Shown here piece by piece: positions 41,137 through 50,296 of a stretch of DNA of 52,544 bases. The position numbers were made by a program, and so were the translations under genes. The notes below the pieces were generated by a model that did no database searches, was not told the DNA's origin, and worked only from the letters and a program-made list of their open reading frames with translations. The first letter of the stretch is position 1, and each line of letters starts with the position of its first letter. The stretch is from a bacterium. Its GTDB lineage: Bacteria > Elusimicrobiota > Elusimicrobia > Elusimicrobiales > UBA9959. Location: contig JAJZRA010000008.1 in assembly GCA_021847485.1 (NCBI GenBank), positions 1-52,544 on the forward strand. Direction: 5' to 3'.

Positions 41137-41817
41137 ATGTCAAGAATCGCCAGGGTGGTAGCACCGGGGTATCCGCACCATGTAACACAGCGCGGAAACA
41201 GACGCCAGAAGACATTCTTCAGAGATGGAGACTACATCTTATACCTTGAATTGATGCGCAAGTGGTGCGCCGAATACAACGTTGAGATATGGAGCTATTG
41301 CCTAATGCCCAACCATGTCCATCTTGTGGCCGTGCCCAGTGACGAGGCGGCCCTGCGCAAAGCAATAGCCAAAGCGCATTGGCATTATACCTGCCGGATC
41401 AATAACAGAGAAGGATGGAAAGGATGCCTTTGGCAGGGAAGGTTCGCTTCTTATGTCATGGATGAAAATTATCTATGCGCTGCGGTCGACTATATAGAAC
41501 TGAACCCCGTACGCGCCGGGCTCGCGGCAAAAGCGACGGATTACCCCTGGAGCAGCGCAAAAAGCAGGATCTCAGGCGGGCTGGATACACTTGCGGTATC
41601 GGGAAGACTGAATGAAATTCTTGCACAACGAAGAACAGCCGGGACAGAAGAACCGGGTTTCGATATCTCACTACTTAAGAAACATTCAGCCACCGGACGC
41701 CCCTTGGGAAGCAGGGAATTCCTGATAGATATCAGCAACAAGCTGGGGCGAGTCTTGATAAAGGGTCGCCCAGGGCCTAAATCCCGCAATGGCAAATTAA
41801 GTTGTGTGTCACCATAA
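41137..41817 (+). CDS. REP-associated tyrosine (Y1/HUH) transposase
   Basis: The 226-aa protein has the Y1_Tnp core: PHHVTQRGNRRQKTFF, the metal-binding HUH motif in LMPNHVHLV, and the nucleophile tyrosine in AAVDYIELNPVRAGL. Such enzymes cut single-stranded hairpin DNA and transpose or mobilise REP sequences. A purine-rich GAGGGGG precedes the ATG. The frame is intact, ending inside the right terminal repeat. Its codon use and lower GC point to recent arrival. Confidence 0.92.
   Translation: MSRIARVVAPGYPHHVTQRGNRRQKTFFRDGDYILYLELMRKWCAEYNVEIWSYCLMPNHVHLVAVPSDEAALRKAIAKAHWHYTCRINNREGWKGCLWQGRFASYVMDENYLCAAVDYIELNPVRAGLAAKATDYPWSSAKSRISGGLDTLAVSGRLNEILAQRRTAGTEEPGFDISLLKKHSATGRPLGSREFLIDISNKLGRVLIKGRPGPKSRNGKLSCVSP
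41795..41817 (-). repeat. Right terminal inverted repeat of the transposon
   Basis: The exact reverse complement of 41029-41051; it includes the last codons and the TAA of the transposase gene. Confidence 0.85.
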
Positions 41818-41820
41818 TAA

Positions 41821-41856
41821 AAAAAGAGCCCCGGGAGGTACCGGGGCTCTTTTTTT
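41821..41856. terminator. Bidirectional terminator between the transposon/rlmN and argF
   Basis: AGAGCCCCGG and CCGGGGCTCT form a 10-bp stem with a six-base loop, with an A-run on the left and a T-run on the right. It can end transcription of argF (minus) and of rlmN/transposase (plus). It was probably the rlmN terminator before the element inserted. Confidence 0.85.
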
Positions 41857-41872
41857 ATTCCTGCGGCGGCGT

Positions 41873-42877
41873 TTACGCGCCGAGGGTGGCCACCATGACG
41901 GCCTTGATGGTGTGCATGCGGTTCTCCGCCTGGTCGAACGCGATGCACGCGGGCGACTCGAAGACGTCCTCGGTCACCTCGATGCCGTTCTTCAGGCCGA
42001 ACTGCTCGGAGACCTGCGCGCCCACTTTGGTGTCGGCGTTGTGGAACGCCGGCAGGCAGTGCATGAACTTCACGTTCCTGTTGCCGGTCTTCTTCACCAT
42101 CGCCGGGTTGACCTGGTAGGGCTTCAGCAGCTTGATGCGCTCGGCCCACACTTCCTTGGGCTCGCCCATCGACACCCAGACGTCGGTGTGCAGGTAGTCC
42201 ACGCCCTTCACGGCGACGTCCACCTTGTCGGTGACGGTGATGCGGGCGCCGGAGGTCCTGGCTATCTCCCTGCACTGCGCGACGAGCGCGGCGTCGGGCT
42301 GCAGGCCCTTCGGCGCGCCGATGCGCACGTCCATGCCGAGGATGGAGCCTATGACGAGCAGCGAGCGGCCCATGTTGAAGCGGGCGTCGCCCACGTAGGC
42401 GTAGGCTATCTTGGAAAGCGGTTTATCGCAGTGTTCGGTCATCGTCAGCACGTCCGCGAGCATCTGCGTGGGGTGCCACTGGTTGGTCAGGCCGTTCCAG
42501 ACCGGGACGCCCGCGTACTTGGCGAGCTCCTCGACGATCTCCTGGCCGAAACCGCGGTACTCGATGCCGTCGTACATGCGCCCGAGCACGCGGGCGGTGT
42601 CCTTGACGGTCTCCTTGTGGCCCATCTGGCTGCCGGTCGGCTCCAGGTAGGTCACGTGCGCGCCCTGGTCGTGCGCGGCCACCTCGAAGGCGCAGCGGGT
42701 GCGGGTGGAGGTCTTCTCGAAGATCAGCGCTATGTTCTTGCCCTTGAGGCGCTGCTGTTCGGTGCCGGCGTACTTGGCCGCCTTAAGGTCGGCCGACAGC
42801 TTCAGCAGGAACACGAGTTCCTCCCTGGTGAAGTCCAGTTCCTTGAGGAAATGCCTGTTGCGAAGGTTGAAGCCCAT
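41873..42877 (-). CDS. argF: Ornithine carbamoyltransferase
   Basis: The 334-aa protein has the carbamoyl-phosphate site [14 protein letters not shown], the ornithine-binding HCLPAFHN and the long-form insert ([22 protein letters not shown]). It makes citrulline from ornithine and carbamoyl phosphate. The length and insert also fit the catabolic ArcB form; no arginine deiminase or carbamate kinase is nearby, so ArgF is preferred. It is monocistronic, with a TATAAT box and a terminator. Confidence 0.93.
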   Translation of the reverse strand: MGFNLRNRHFLKELDFTREELVFLLKLSADLKAAKYAGTEQQRLKGKNIALIFEKTSTRTRCAFEVAAHDQGAHVTYLEPTGSQMGHKETVKDTARVLGRMYDGIEYRGFGQEIVEELAKYAGVPVWNGLTNQWHPTQMLADVLTMTEHCDKPLSKIAYAYVGDARFNMGRSLLVIGSILGMDVRIGAPKGLQPDAALVAQCREIARTSGARITVTDKVDVAVKGVDYLHTDVWVSMGEPKEVWAERIKLLKPYQVNPAMVKKTGNRNVKFMHCLPAFHNADTKVGAQVSEQFGLKNGIEVTEDVFESPACIAFDQAENRMHTIKAVMVATLGA

Positions 42878-42908
42878 TTTATTCTCCTTTTATAGCCGCT
42901 AAATACGG

Positions 42909-42926
42909 AAATCCGTCTATATTATA
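42909..42926 (-). promoter_or_regulatory. -10 element (TATAAT) of argF with a small palindrome at the start site
   Basis: TATAAT (42926-42921) predicts a start near 42914. The palindrome ACGGA-AA-TCCGT lies at the start site and could be an operator or a leader hairpin. It does not resemble an ARG box. The ATG at 42877 has AGGAGAAT before it. Confidence 0.45.
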
Positions 42927-42957
42927 CCCTTTTAAACTTACCCGGGCGCCGCCGCGG

Positions 42958-43548
42958 TCAGGCCGCCGCGGCGGCCCGCAGCGCGGACCTCCTGGCCAGG
43001 ATAAGACCGCCCATCGCCCCGTTGGAGACCACCAGCACGGCCGAGTAGAGCCAGGTCGACAGCGTGTAGTTGTCCACCGCCAGGATGGCGCAGGCCGCGC
43101 AGGCGGACGAGATGAAATAGCTGAACGGCGTCTCCTCCGCCGGCTTGTGCCAGGATTTGCGCACGGTCGGCGCGTAGCCCACGGTGTCTATCACGCAGAC
43201 TATGATGACGGAATAGACCGGGGTCCTGGTTATGACCCACAGCGGGATGGCGGAGAAGGCCGCGGCCAGCGTGAGCCAGTCGCCGCGCGTTATGTTCTTC
43301 TCGCCGCGGTAATAGCCGAGGACGGCCAGCATCAGGCAGGTCGCGGCGCTGAAGCCGCGCGCCCAGGAGCCGGGGCCGGCCCCCTCGGCCACCTGCGCCG
43401 CGAAGCCTATCCCGGAGATCGCGGCCCAGATCAGCCAGGAGAAAGCGTGCGGCCGCGTCCGGCCGCGGAAGACGGAGCCGAAGTAGACGCCGCGCGAGAG
43501 CACCTGCAGCGCCACCGAAGCCAGTCCGAAAAACACCTTATAGTCCAT
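42958..43548 (-). CDS. Small polytopic membrane protein of unknown function
   Basis: The 196-aa protein has six or seven hydrophobic helices with short loops, paired as AFSWLIWAAISGIGFAAQ and PLWVITRTPVYSVIIVCVID. The repeated pattern and length resemble small PQ-loop-like or SemiSWEET-type proteins, but no clear PQ motif is seen, so I assign no function. I prefer the ATG at 43548; a TTG 24 bases upstream is in frame but has no better binding site. TATCAT at 43578-43583 may be its -10 box. Confidence 0.6.
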   Translation of the reverse strand: MDYKVFFGLASVALQVLSRGVYFGSVFRGRTRPHAFSWLIWAAISGIGFAAQVAEGAGPGSWARGFSAATCLMLAVLGYYRGEKNITRGDWLTLAAAFSAIPLWVITRTPVYSVIIVCVIDTVGYAPTVRKSWHKPAEETPFSYFISSACAACAILAVDNYTLSTWLYSAVLVVSNGAMGGLILARRSALRAAAAA

Positions 43549-43596
43549 CAGAGGGGCCGTTCCGCGGCCCAAGAGCTATGATACAAAAAGCGGCGC

Positions 43597-45540
43597 CTAC
43601 AGTCCGAGAAGGCCGCCGCGCTCCGGAGCCGGGGGCGGCACCGAGCCGGTATAGAAAGGCTTGCAGGAACTTCCCGGCACCAGCTTCTCCGCGGTGCCCA
43701 GCACCGACAGCACCGGGCCGGCCAGCGATTCCAGCATGCTGAGCTTGCCCAGCCGGGGCTCGCGGGCCGTGCCTTCCAGCGTCTGGGTATAGGCGGCGCA
43801 GCCCCGCTCGTCGAGGATGGCCAGCGTCATCTCCTCGAAGTCGAGGCCGGCCAGCGCCACGCGGCCCTTGATGGCCAGCCGGTACTTATCGGTGGCCAGC
43901 GCCACGTCGCGGGTCTCGGCGTGCCCGCCGGCCAGACGCCACTCCGACATCAGGCGCTCCACCCTGGTCCGGCGGCCGCGGGCCAGGCCCAGGTCGACGA
44001 AATTGTAGCTCTTGGTCACGGCCGTGCCCAGCGGCCCGGCCAGCAGGAAGGCGCCCGCGTCTATCAGGTTGAAGTTCTGGCTGCGCTCCAGCTTGGCGAC
44101 AACGTCGTCGAGGTCCAGCCCGCGCAGCACCAGGCCCCGGCCGGAGAGCGAGACCGTACCGCGGGCGCTGCGCTTGAGCTCAGCCGCGCCGCGCCCGGCG
44201 GCCGTACCCGCCACCTTGAGCTCGAGCGGGCCTCGCAGCGAGGCTTTTTCACCTCCGCCGTTCAGCGCGTCCAGCAGGGCGCCGAGCGTGGTCCCGCTTA
44301 TGAGGAAATCTGCCTCGTAGCGCGGCGCGCCCTTGCCCAGCCGCGCCTCCAGCCGGCCGCGCCCGCTCCCGCCGAAAAGATACATCGAGACCGGGTCCGC
44401 GGCGAACCTCCCTCCGGAGAAATCCGCCCGCATGGCCAGGCCGGAAAAGGAAAAGCGCCCGGCCCGCAGCGTACCGCCGGTCACCGCGCCCTTCAGAGTA
44501 AGGCCGGCGTAGGCGGGCGAAGCCCCGAAAGCGTAGGAGAACTCTCCGCCGGGCGCCAGGCCCGCCTCGGCCGCCTCCACCCCGGGACCGAGCTTCAGGT
44601 CGTCAGCGGAGAGCCCGCCCCTGAAAACCAGCTTGCCGCCCGCCAGACCGCGCGCAGGTCCTTCGTAGGAAAGCTCCCCGGCGGCCCCGGCCAGACCCAG
44701 CGCCTGCCGGCCGCCCGGCAGCCGCAGCTCGGCGCACTTTATACCGCCGGACACGGCGAGGACGCGGCGAGGACGCGCGGCCGAAGCCGGAGAATATTCC
44801 AGCGTGCCGCCGTCCAACTCCAGGCCGTAGGCCCCGGCGCCGCCGGGGACGAGAGAGGCGGCCGCCGCGGTCCCTTTGAAAACGACCGCGAAAGGCGCGC
44901 CGCCCGGCCCCGGCGCCTCGTAAGAGAAGGAAGCGGCCTCGAGGCGCAGCCCCTCCGCCGCGGCGCCGCCGGTCAGGACCGAAGCCGCCGAGGCCCGGCC
45001 GCCCAGGTAAAGCCGCCTGCGCGGCGAACCTCCCGGCCGCCCCACATAGACCAGGTCCGAGGCGTCCAGGTCAAGACCCGAGACAGCGGCCGAAGAACCG
45101 TCCGCCCCGGTATAGCTTAAGGAGCCGTCCCTGACCTTCAGCGAGTCCAACGCGAAGGAGACTGCCCCGGAACCTCCGCGGCCCCATTTTATCTCCGGCG
45201 CCAGTTTCAGGGAAGCGCCGTCCAGCTCGGCGCCGAGCACCCGCACCTCGCGGCCGAGCAGCGGCCGCAGCGCCAGGCGCACCGCCACCCGCTCCGCCTT
45301 GAAAGCCTCCGCCCCTGGGGGCCCCGCCCTCACCCCGGAAAGCGCCACGCCGAGCCCCGGGGAAAAAGAGAGCGCCGGGCCGCCGGCGATGGAGACCGGC
45401 ATGCCCAGCGCCGCGGCGGCCCGCTTCTCCAGCAACCCGCGCAGCAGCGCGGTCCGGCGCGGCAGCAGGAAAAGCAGCGCGGCCGCCAGCGCCAGCAGCG
45501 CGGCGGCTAGAACGAGGCTGATCTTCCTGAAAGCGGTCAT
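43597..45540 (-). CDS. AsmA-like envelope protein
   Basis: The 647-aa protein has one N-terminal membrane anchor (ISLVLAAALLALAAALLFLL) followed by a long repetitive beta region. GMPVSIAGGPALSFSPGLGVALSGV is the AsmA N-terminal signature and GTVSLSGRGLVLRGLDLDDVV with NLIDAGAFLLAGPLG is the AsmA C-terminal signature. Such proteins bridge the periplasm and help phospholipid transport or outer-membrane assembly. The sequence is very rich in Ala, Gly and Leu. It is transcribed away from the secreted helical protein, with TATAAT at 45567-45572. Confidence 0.8.
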   Translation of the reverse strand: MTAFRKISLVLAAALLALAAALLFLLPRRTALLRGLLEKRAAAALGMPVSIAGGPALSFSPGLGVALSGVRAGPPGAEAFKAERVAVRLALRPLLGREVRVLGAELDGASLKLAPEIKWGRGGSGAVSFALDSLKVRDGSLSYTGADGSSAAVSGLDLDASDLVYVGRPGGSPRRRLYLGGRASAASVLTGGAAAEGLRLEAASFSYEAPGPGGAPFAVVFKGTAAAASLVPGGAGAYGLELDGGTLEYSPASAARPRRVLAVSGGIKCAELRLPGGRQALGLAGAAGELSYEGPARGLAGGKLVFRGGLSADDLKLGPGVEAAEAGLAPGGEFSYAFGASPAYAGLTLKGAVTGGTLRAGRFSFSGLAMRADFSGGRFAADPVSMYLFGGSGRGRLEARLGKGAPRYEADFLISGTTLGALLDALNGGGEKASLRGPLELKVAGTAAGRGAAELKRSARGTVSLSGRGLVLRGLDLDDVVAKLERSQNFNLIDAGAFLLAGPLGTAVTKSYNFVDLGLARGRRTRVERLMSEWRLAGGHAETRDVALATDKYRLAIKGRVALAGLDFEEMTLAILDERGCAAYTQTLEGTAREPRLGKLSMLESLAGPVLSVLGTAEKLVPGSSCKPFYTGSVPPPAPERGGLLGL

Positions 45541-45566
45541 GGCCGGTCCTTCGATCTCCTCGTCGA

Positions 45567-45640
45567 ATTATAACATAACGGGCACGCCGGGGCCCGGCGC
45601 GGCCTCGGCGGGACGTAAGCCGCGCGTGATTTGTTATCAT
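45567..45640. promoter_or_regulatory. Divergent promoter region between the asmA-like gene and the secreted helical protein gene
   Basis: TATAAT on the minus strand (45572-45567) serves the asmA-like gene, and TATCAT on the plus strand (45635-45640) serves the gene at 45674. Both lie in AT-rich islands. No good -35 box was found for either. Confidence 0.45.
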
Positions 45641-45673
45641 ATCCATATATTATCCGGTCTGAAGGAGCCCATC

Positions 45674-47044
45674 GTGAAACTTCGAAACCTAGCCGCTTCG
45701 CTGCCGGCCCTGGCCGTTCTCTTCTGCTCCGCCGTGGCCTACGCCAAGTCCCCGCGGGAGATCGCCGACGACCTGGCGAATAAAGGGCGCGTAGGCGGCC
45801 CCGACACCACCCTGCACGCCCTGGAGTGCTACAGCAAGGCCAAGGACAACAAGTGCCCTTCGCTGGCCAAGCTGGACCAGGATACCGCCAAGCTCGACGG
45901 CGACACCATCCGCCTGGCGGACCGCCTGGACGCCATGTCCAAGCGCCTCGGGGTGCTGGCCTCGCGGCTGGCCATCCCCGGCCAGGTGGCCAAGACGCTC
46001 GGCGCCATAGAGGTGCAGATGGTGGCCGCTCAGAAAGGCGCCAAGCTGGCCGAAGGCGTCCCCCAGTTCGCCGAGAGGGCGAAGAAACTGGACAATTCCA
46101 TTACCCCGGCGCTGGCCAACGTCAGGGCGGCCAAGGCCAAGGCCGACGCCGTGGCCAGGCGCGTGGAACCGGCCCGCAAGGCCGCGGATAAATTCTCCGG
46201 CTATTCCGCCAAAGCCGCCTTAGGGCTCCGGGGCTTCTCGACCGGGGTGCTCAAGTTCGAGCCCGACGTGACCTATTGCGTGCAGTTCGCCGTGCTCTAC
46301 CACGACCAGGAGCCGGCCGAGTCCTGCGTCCAGGGCAAGGCCGACGGCATCTCCGCCAAGATCGACCCGGTGGTTCTGGGCATGGACGAGGTGATGCTGG
46401 CGCTGCTGACGGACTACTCCGTGAACGCTCCCGCCCTGGCCGGCCTGGAGGCCTTCGACGCCGAGCTCAACGGCCTGGCCGACCTCCAGAAGAAGGCCGA
46501 GGCCCTCCAGAAGAGGCTGCAGCCTATCTGCGACGCCCTCAAGAAGCTCGAGGACAAGATGGACGCCGGCTTCACCGTCAGCATCCCCTACCTCGTCGGC
46601 CACTACGACATCAAAGTATCGATGGCCACCATCCTCAAGGGCAGCGCCGCCATCGAAAGCTATATCGAGAAGGCCGTGAGCGACGCGGTCTGGAAGGCGG
46701 CCAAGCTCTTCGGCCTGGGCAAGATAGTCGACACGCTGACGAGCAAGGCCAACGACGCCATAAACGCCATCCTCGGCAAGATGAACTTCACCCCCGACCT
46801 GTCCCTGTCGCTGGACCCGCTCAACAAGATAGAGGCGAAACTCCCCGCCCTCGAGGCGGTCTTCCCCGGCAGCTTCACCGTGCCGCAGACGCTGGACCTG
46901 AACAAGCCGGACTTCGGCCTCCCGCACGTTCCGGCCGGCCTGGACCTCCGGAACATCGGGCTCGGCTTCAAGGGCGTCTCCACGGGCTGCGCCACCGGCT
47001 ACACGAGGCACCTCACCGACCTGACGCTGGGCTGCCCCAGGTAA
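45674..47044 (+). CDS. Secreted alpha-helical protein of unknown function, GTG start
   Basis: The 456-aa precursor has a signal peptide (RNLAASLPALAVLFCSAVAYA), then mostly lysine/alanine-rich amphipathic helices (residues 60-200 and 280-340), a hydrophobic central part with YLVGHYDIKVSMATILKG, and a beta-rich C-terminus ending CATGYTRHLTDLTLGCPR. Six cysteines occur, mostly in pairs (CYSKAKDNKC, CVQF...SCVQ, CATG...GCPR). The start is GTG at 45674 behind GAAGGAG; earlier in-frame codons overlap the divergent promoter. I do not recognise the family; the coiled-coil content suggests an envelope structural or surface protein. Confidence 0.7.
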   Translation: MKLRNLAASLPALAVLFCSAVAYAKSPREIADDLANKGRVGGPDTTLHALECYSKAKDNKCPSLAKLDQDTAKLDGDTIRLADRLDAMSKRLGVLASRLAIPGQVAKTLGAIEVQMVAAQKGAKLAEGVPQFAERAKKLDNSITPALANVRAAKAKADAVARRVEPARKAADKFSGYSAKAALGLRGFSTGVLKFEPDVTYCVQFAVLYHDQEPAESCVQGKADGISAKIDPVVLGMDEVMLALLTDYSVNAPALAGLEAFDAELNGLADLQKKAEALQKRLQPICDALKKLEDKMDAGFTVSIPYLVGHYDIKVSMATILKGSAAIESYIEKAVSDAVWKAAKLFGLGKIVDTLTSKANDAINAILGKMNFTPDLSLSLDPLNKIEAKLPALEAVFPGSFTVPQTLDLNKPDFGLPHVPAGLDLRNIGLGFKGVSTGCATGYTRHLTDLTLGCPR

Positions 47045-47064
47045 GCCGCCTAAGCCGCAGAAAA

Positions 47065-47097
47065 AAAAGAGCCCCGGGTTTTGCCCGGGGCTCTTTT
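47065..47097. terminator. Bidirectional intrinsic terminator between the secreted protein gene and thiolase
   Basis: AAAAGAGCCCCGGG and CCCGGGGCTCTTTT form a 14-bp stem with a TTTTG loop, flanked by an A8 run and a T4 run. It serves both convergent genes. Confidence 0.88.
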
Positions 47098-47113
47098 ATG
47101 GTTCCGTCGCCGC

Positions 47114-48295
47114 TTACTGGCGCTCGACGCAGACGGCTATGCCCATGCCGCCGCCGATGCAGAGCGTCGCAAGACCCTTCTTGAGGTTGCGCTTCTTCAT
47201 CTCGTGGATCAGCGTCACTATGATACGCGCGCCGGAGGCGCCGACCGGGTGGCCGAGCGCTATCGCGCCGCCGTTCACGTTCACGATGTCCTTGTTGAAG
47301 CCGAGCTCCTTGGCCACGCTGAGGGCCTGGGCCGCGAAGGCCTCGTTGGCCTCGATCAGCTCGACGTCCTTGAGCTCCCAGCCGGCCTTCTTCAGGGCCT
47401 TGCGCACGGCCTCGACGGGGCCGATGCCCATGATCGACGGGTCCACGCCGGCCCAGCCGTAGGAGACGAGCTTCGCCATCGGCTTGAGGTTATGCTTCTT
47501 GACGGCCTCGCCGGAGGCTATCAGCAGGGCGGCGGCGCCGTCGTTGATGCCGGAGGCGTTGGCGGCGGTCACGGTGCCGTCCTTCTTGAACGCCGGGCGG
47601 AGCTTCGCCAGGCCCTCGGCCGTCACGCCGGCCTTGGGGTACTCGTCCTTGGCGAAGGCCACCGGGTCGCCCTTGCGCTGCGGTATCATGACCGGCGCGA
47701 TCTCGTCGGCGAAGCGGTTCTCCTTCAGGGCCTTCTCGGCCTTGTTCTGGGACTCGGCCGCGAACTTGTCCTGCTCCTCGCGGGAAAGGTTGTACTTGGC
47801 GGCGAGGTTCTCGGCGGTCATGCCCATGTGGTAGTTGTTGAAGACGTCCCACAGGCCGTCGCCGATCATGGAATCTATCAGTTCGCCGTGGCCCATCCGG
47901 TAGCCGTAGCGGGCCTTCTTGAGCAGGTACGGGGTATTGGTCATGCTCTCGGTACCGCCGGCGATGATCATCTCGGCGTCGCCGCACATGATGTTCTGCG
48001 CGGCCGTAGCCACGGTGCGCATGCCCGAGCCGCACAGCATGTTGAGCGTCACGGCGGTCTTCTCCACCGGGATGCCGGCGCCTATGGCCACCTGGCGCGC
48101 CACGCCCTGGCCGAGGCCGGCCTGGTAGATGCTGCCCATCAGCACCTCGTCTATGTCGGCGGGCTTCACGCCGGCCCGCTCCATCACGGCCTTGGTCACG
48201 ACCTTGCCGAGCTCCACGGAGCTGAAATCCGCCAGGCTCCCCCCGAAGCTGCCTATCGCCGTCCTCACGCCGTCCACTATGAACACTTCTTTCAT
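47114..48295 (-). CDS. Acetyl-CoA C-acetyltransferase (thiolase)
   Basis: The 393-aa thiolase has the acyl-accepting cysteine in [11 protein letters not shown], the histidine in [13 protein letters not shown] and the second cysteine in [33 protein letters not shown] is the usual start. It condenses or cleaves acetoacetyl-CoA. It is the last gene of the TetR-CoA transferase-thiolase operon; the 37-base gap before it has GGAGG. The pair fits short-chain fatty acid (acetate, butyrate or acetoacetate) metabolism. Dehydrogenase and crotonase genes are not in the window. Confidence 0.92.
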   Translation of the reverse strand: MKEVFIVDGVRTAIGSFGGSLADFSSVELGKVVTKAVMERAGVKPADIDEVLMGSIYQAGLGQGVARQVAIGAGIPVEKTAVTLNMLCGSGMRTVATAAQNIMCGDAEMIIAGGTESMTNTPYLLKKARYGYRMGHGELIDSMIGDGLWDVFNNYHMGMTAENLAAKYNLSREEQDKFAAESQNKAEKALKENRFADEIAPVMIPQRKGDPVAFAKDEYPKAGVTAEGLAKLRPAFKKDGTVTAANASGINDGAAALLIASGEAVKKHNLKPMAKLVSYGWAGVDPSIMGIGPVEAVRKALKKAGWELKDVELIEANEAFAAQALSVAKELGFNKDIVNVNGGAIALGHPVGASGARIIVTLIHEMKKRNLKKGLATLCIGGGMGIAVCVERQ

Positions 48296-48332
48296 TTTAT
48301 TCGCCTCCTGAGCTTATATAAAGGATACCAAA

Positions 48333-49664
48333 TCAGAGATACCCGAGTTTTTCCGCCTGCGCGCGCAGTTCGGCGCGGAAATCCGGGTGGGCCACGCCTA
48401 TCAGCGCGTTCGCGCGCTCGCGCACCGTGCGGCCGCGCAGCCGCGCTATGCCGAACTCGGTGACGATATTGTCGGTGTTGGCGCGGTGCAGCGTCACGGC
48501 CGTGCCGGGGGCGAGCGTCGGCACTATGGCCGACACGGTCCCTTTCTTGGCGGTGGCGCGGCAGGCTATGATGCTCTTCCCGAGGCCGTCGTAGGCCTCC
48601 TTGGCGCCGACGGCGGTGTCGGTCTGGCCGCCGGTGCCGGAATACTGCGCGGGGCCTATGGATTCGCTCGCCACCTGGCCGGTCAGGTCAACGGTAAGGC
48701 AGGTGTTGATGGACACCATGCGCGAGTTCCGCCGTATCACGGCCGGGTCGTTGACCCAGGAGCCGCGGCGGAACTCCACGGCGGGGTTGTCGTGCAGCCA
48801 GTCGTAAAGTTTGCGCGAGCCCATCGCGAACGTGCAGACGAACTTATCCTTCAGCAGCGCCTTGCGCTTATTGGTGACGACGCCGGCCTCGTAGAGCTCC
48901 ATCATGCTGTCCACCATCATCTCGGTGTGGACGCCCAGGTCCCGCTTGCCCTTCAGCGCCAGCGCGCAGGCGTTCGGGATGCCGCCGATGCCCAGCTGGA
49001 TCGTGGACCCGTCGTCAACCAGTTCGGCTATGTAATTGCCTATCGTGGTCTCCACTTCGTCCGGGTTCGGCGACGGCAGCGTCGGCACTTCCTGGTCGTG
49101 CTCGACGAACCAGTCGACGTCGCTGACGTGCAGGTGCGTGTCGCCGAAGGTGCGCGGCAGGTTGCGGTTGATCTCCAGGACGACGGCGTCCGCGGCCTCT
49201 ATAACGTCCTTCTCGTAGGTGATGCCGAGCGACAGCGACACGAAGCCCTTGCCGTCCGGCGGGGTGCAGGTGCCGAAGAAGATATTGGGCTTGCGGGCCT
49301 GGATGCGGTCGGTGGCCGCGCGGTGCAGCATGTTGGGCACGTAGGTCACGGTGCCGGCGCCGGCGGCGAGCGCCTGGCGGGAGCCCGGCGCGTGGAACCA
49401 GCTCGCCAGCTCGAAATGCCCCTTCATCTCCGGCTTCATGTAGAAGTCGTAGGGCTTGAGCGTCAGCACGGAGAAGACCCTCACGTCCTTCACCCGCGGC
49501 GCAGCGGTATGGAACTTCGCCATGCAGCCCTGCGGCTCGGAGGCGCACTGCGCCACTACCACGTCGTCGCCGGAATTTATCTTCCCCGCGGCCTCCTCGG
49601 CCGTTATCAGCTTGCCGGCCAGGGCGTCCTTATGCGCGGGCCGCGTCATCTCAGCTACCGTCAT
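48333..49664 (-). CDS. Acetyl-CoA hydrolase/CoA-transferase family protein
   Basis: The 443-aa protein belongs to the class I-like acetate/4-hydroxybutyrate CoA-transferase group. GIGGIPNACALAL and LGVHTEMMVDSMMELYEAGVVTNKRK contain the glutamate that forms the CoA thioester. GTGGQTD and SAIVPTLAPGTAVTLHR are also typical. It moves CoA between acetate and other short acids. The ATG overlaps the tetR stop (ATGA). The specificity (butyrate, 4-hydroxybutyrate or succinate) is not readable. Confidence 0.9.
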   Translation of the reverse strand: MTVAEMTRPAHKDALAGKLITAEEAAGKINSGDDVVVAQCASEPQGCMAKFHTAAPRVKDVRVFSVLTLKPYDFYMKPEMKGHFELASWFHAPGSRQALAAGAGTVTYVPNMLHRAATDRIQARKPNIFFGTCTPPDGKGFVSLSLGITYEKDVIEAADAVVLEINRNLPRTFGDTHLHVSDVDWFVEHDQEVPTLPSPNPDEVETTIGNYIAELVDDGSTIQLGIGGIPNACALALKGKRDLGVHTEMMVDSMMELYEAGVVTNKRKALLKDKFVCTFAMGSRKLYDWLHDNPAVEFRRGSWVNDPAVIRRNSRMVSINTCLTVDLTGQVASESIGPAQYSGTGGQTDTAVGAKEAYDGLGKSIIACRATAKKGTVSAIVPTLAPGTAVTLHRANTDNIVTEFGIARLRGRTVRERANALIGVAHPDFRAELRAQAEKLGYL

Positions 49665-50293
49665 GCCTTCCCCCTCAGTATCCCTCTTTTGAAGATCCTG
49701 GCGAAGAGCTTCACGGCCTCGGTATCGGGCAGGCCGTAATGCCCCTTCACCTTGAACAGCTTCTCCATGATGAAATAGTTGGTGTAGTTCCAGGTCACCA
49801 TCATCAGCGCGGCCACCGGGTCCACGTCCGGAGCGATCTTCTCCAGGCCGGAGGGGCCGCGGCTCTTCAGGGCCTTCGCGTACCCCTCGCGCATGTTCCG
49901 GAACAGCCGCGCCACGTGCCTGGCCTCGAACTCGACCACGTCCACGTAGATAAGGAGTATATAATCGGAGAACTTCTCTATGGTGTCCCGCGAGGCGAAG
50001 CCGAGCTCCTCGATATTATCCGGGAAGTCGCCGGAGGCCAGGGCCTTTATTAGGGGCTGGTCGGCGCGGAAATACTCCTTCTCGCGGCTTTCCAGCAGCG
50101 AGACGAAGATCTCCTCCTTGGTGCCGAAATAGTTGTAGATATTGCCGAGCGACACCCCGGCCTCGGAGGCGATGTCCCTGGTGGAGGTGCCGTGGAAGCC
50201 CTGCCGCGTGAACAGCCGCGCGGCGGCGGCGAGGATGCGGGCGAGGTTGTCCCCGGGCGTTTTCTTCGCTTTGGCGGTCCCCGACTTGGCCAT
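49661..50293 (-). CDS. TetR-family transcriptional regulator
   Basis: The 210-aa protein has an N-terminal helix-turn-helix (TSTRDIASEAGVSLGNIYNYF) and a ligand-binding C-terminal domain with a hydrophobic pocket. Its gene heads the CoA-transferase/thiolase operon, and a perfect operator-like inverted repeat lies three bases before its start codon. This points to autoregulation and control by an acyl-CoA or fatty acid, as for FadR/PsrA-type TetR proteins; the ligand is inferred. Confidence 0.9.
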   Translation of the reverse strand: MAKSGTAKAKKTPGDNLARILAAAARLFTRQGFHGTSTRDIASEAGVSLGNIYNYFGTKEEIFVSLLESREKEYFRADQPLIKALASGDFPDNIEELGFASRDTIEKFSDYILLIYVDVVEFEARHVARLFRNMREGYAKALKSRGPSGLEKIAPDVDPVAALMMVTWNYTNYFIMEKLFKVKGHYGLPDTEAVKLFARIFKRGILRGKA

Positions 50294-50296
50294 AAA

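Larger units (their letters stand above)
41029..41817 (+). mobile_element. REP-type Y1 transposase element with 23-bp perfect terminal inverted repeats
   Basis: The 789-bp element is bounded by 41029-41051 and 41795-41817, perfect 23-base inverted copies (ATGGTGACACACAACTTAA and complement). It encodes one Y1 transposase and a strong internal hairpin near the left end. Its base composition is visibly lower in GC than the surroundings and its codon use differs (ATA, AAA, TTA and GAT are common). It lies between the rlmN stop and the terminator at 41825. No target-site duplication is visible. The right repeat contains the transposase stop codon. Confidence 0.85.

Noticed and set aside
45299-45673. 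In-frame extension of the secreted helical protein into the divergent region
   Set aside because: It overlaps the asmA-like gene and both promoters; GTG 45674 with GAAGGAG gives a proper signal peptide.
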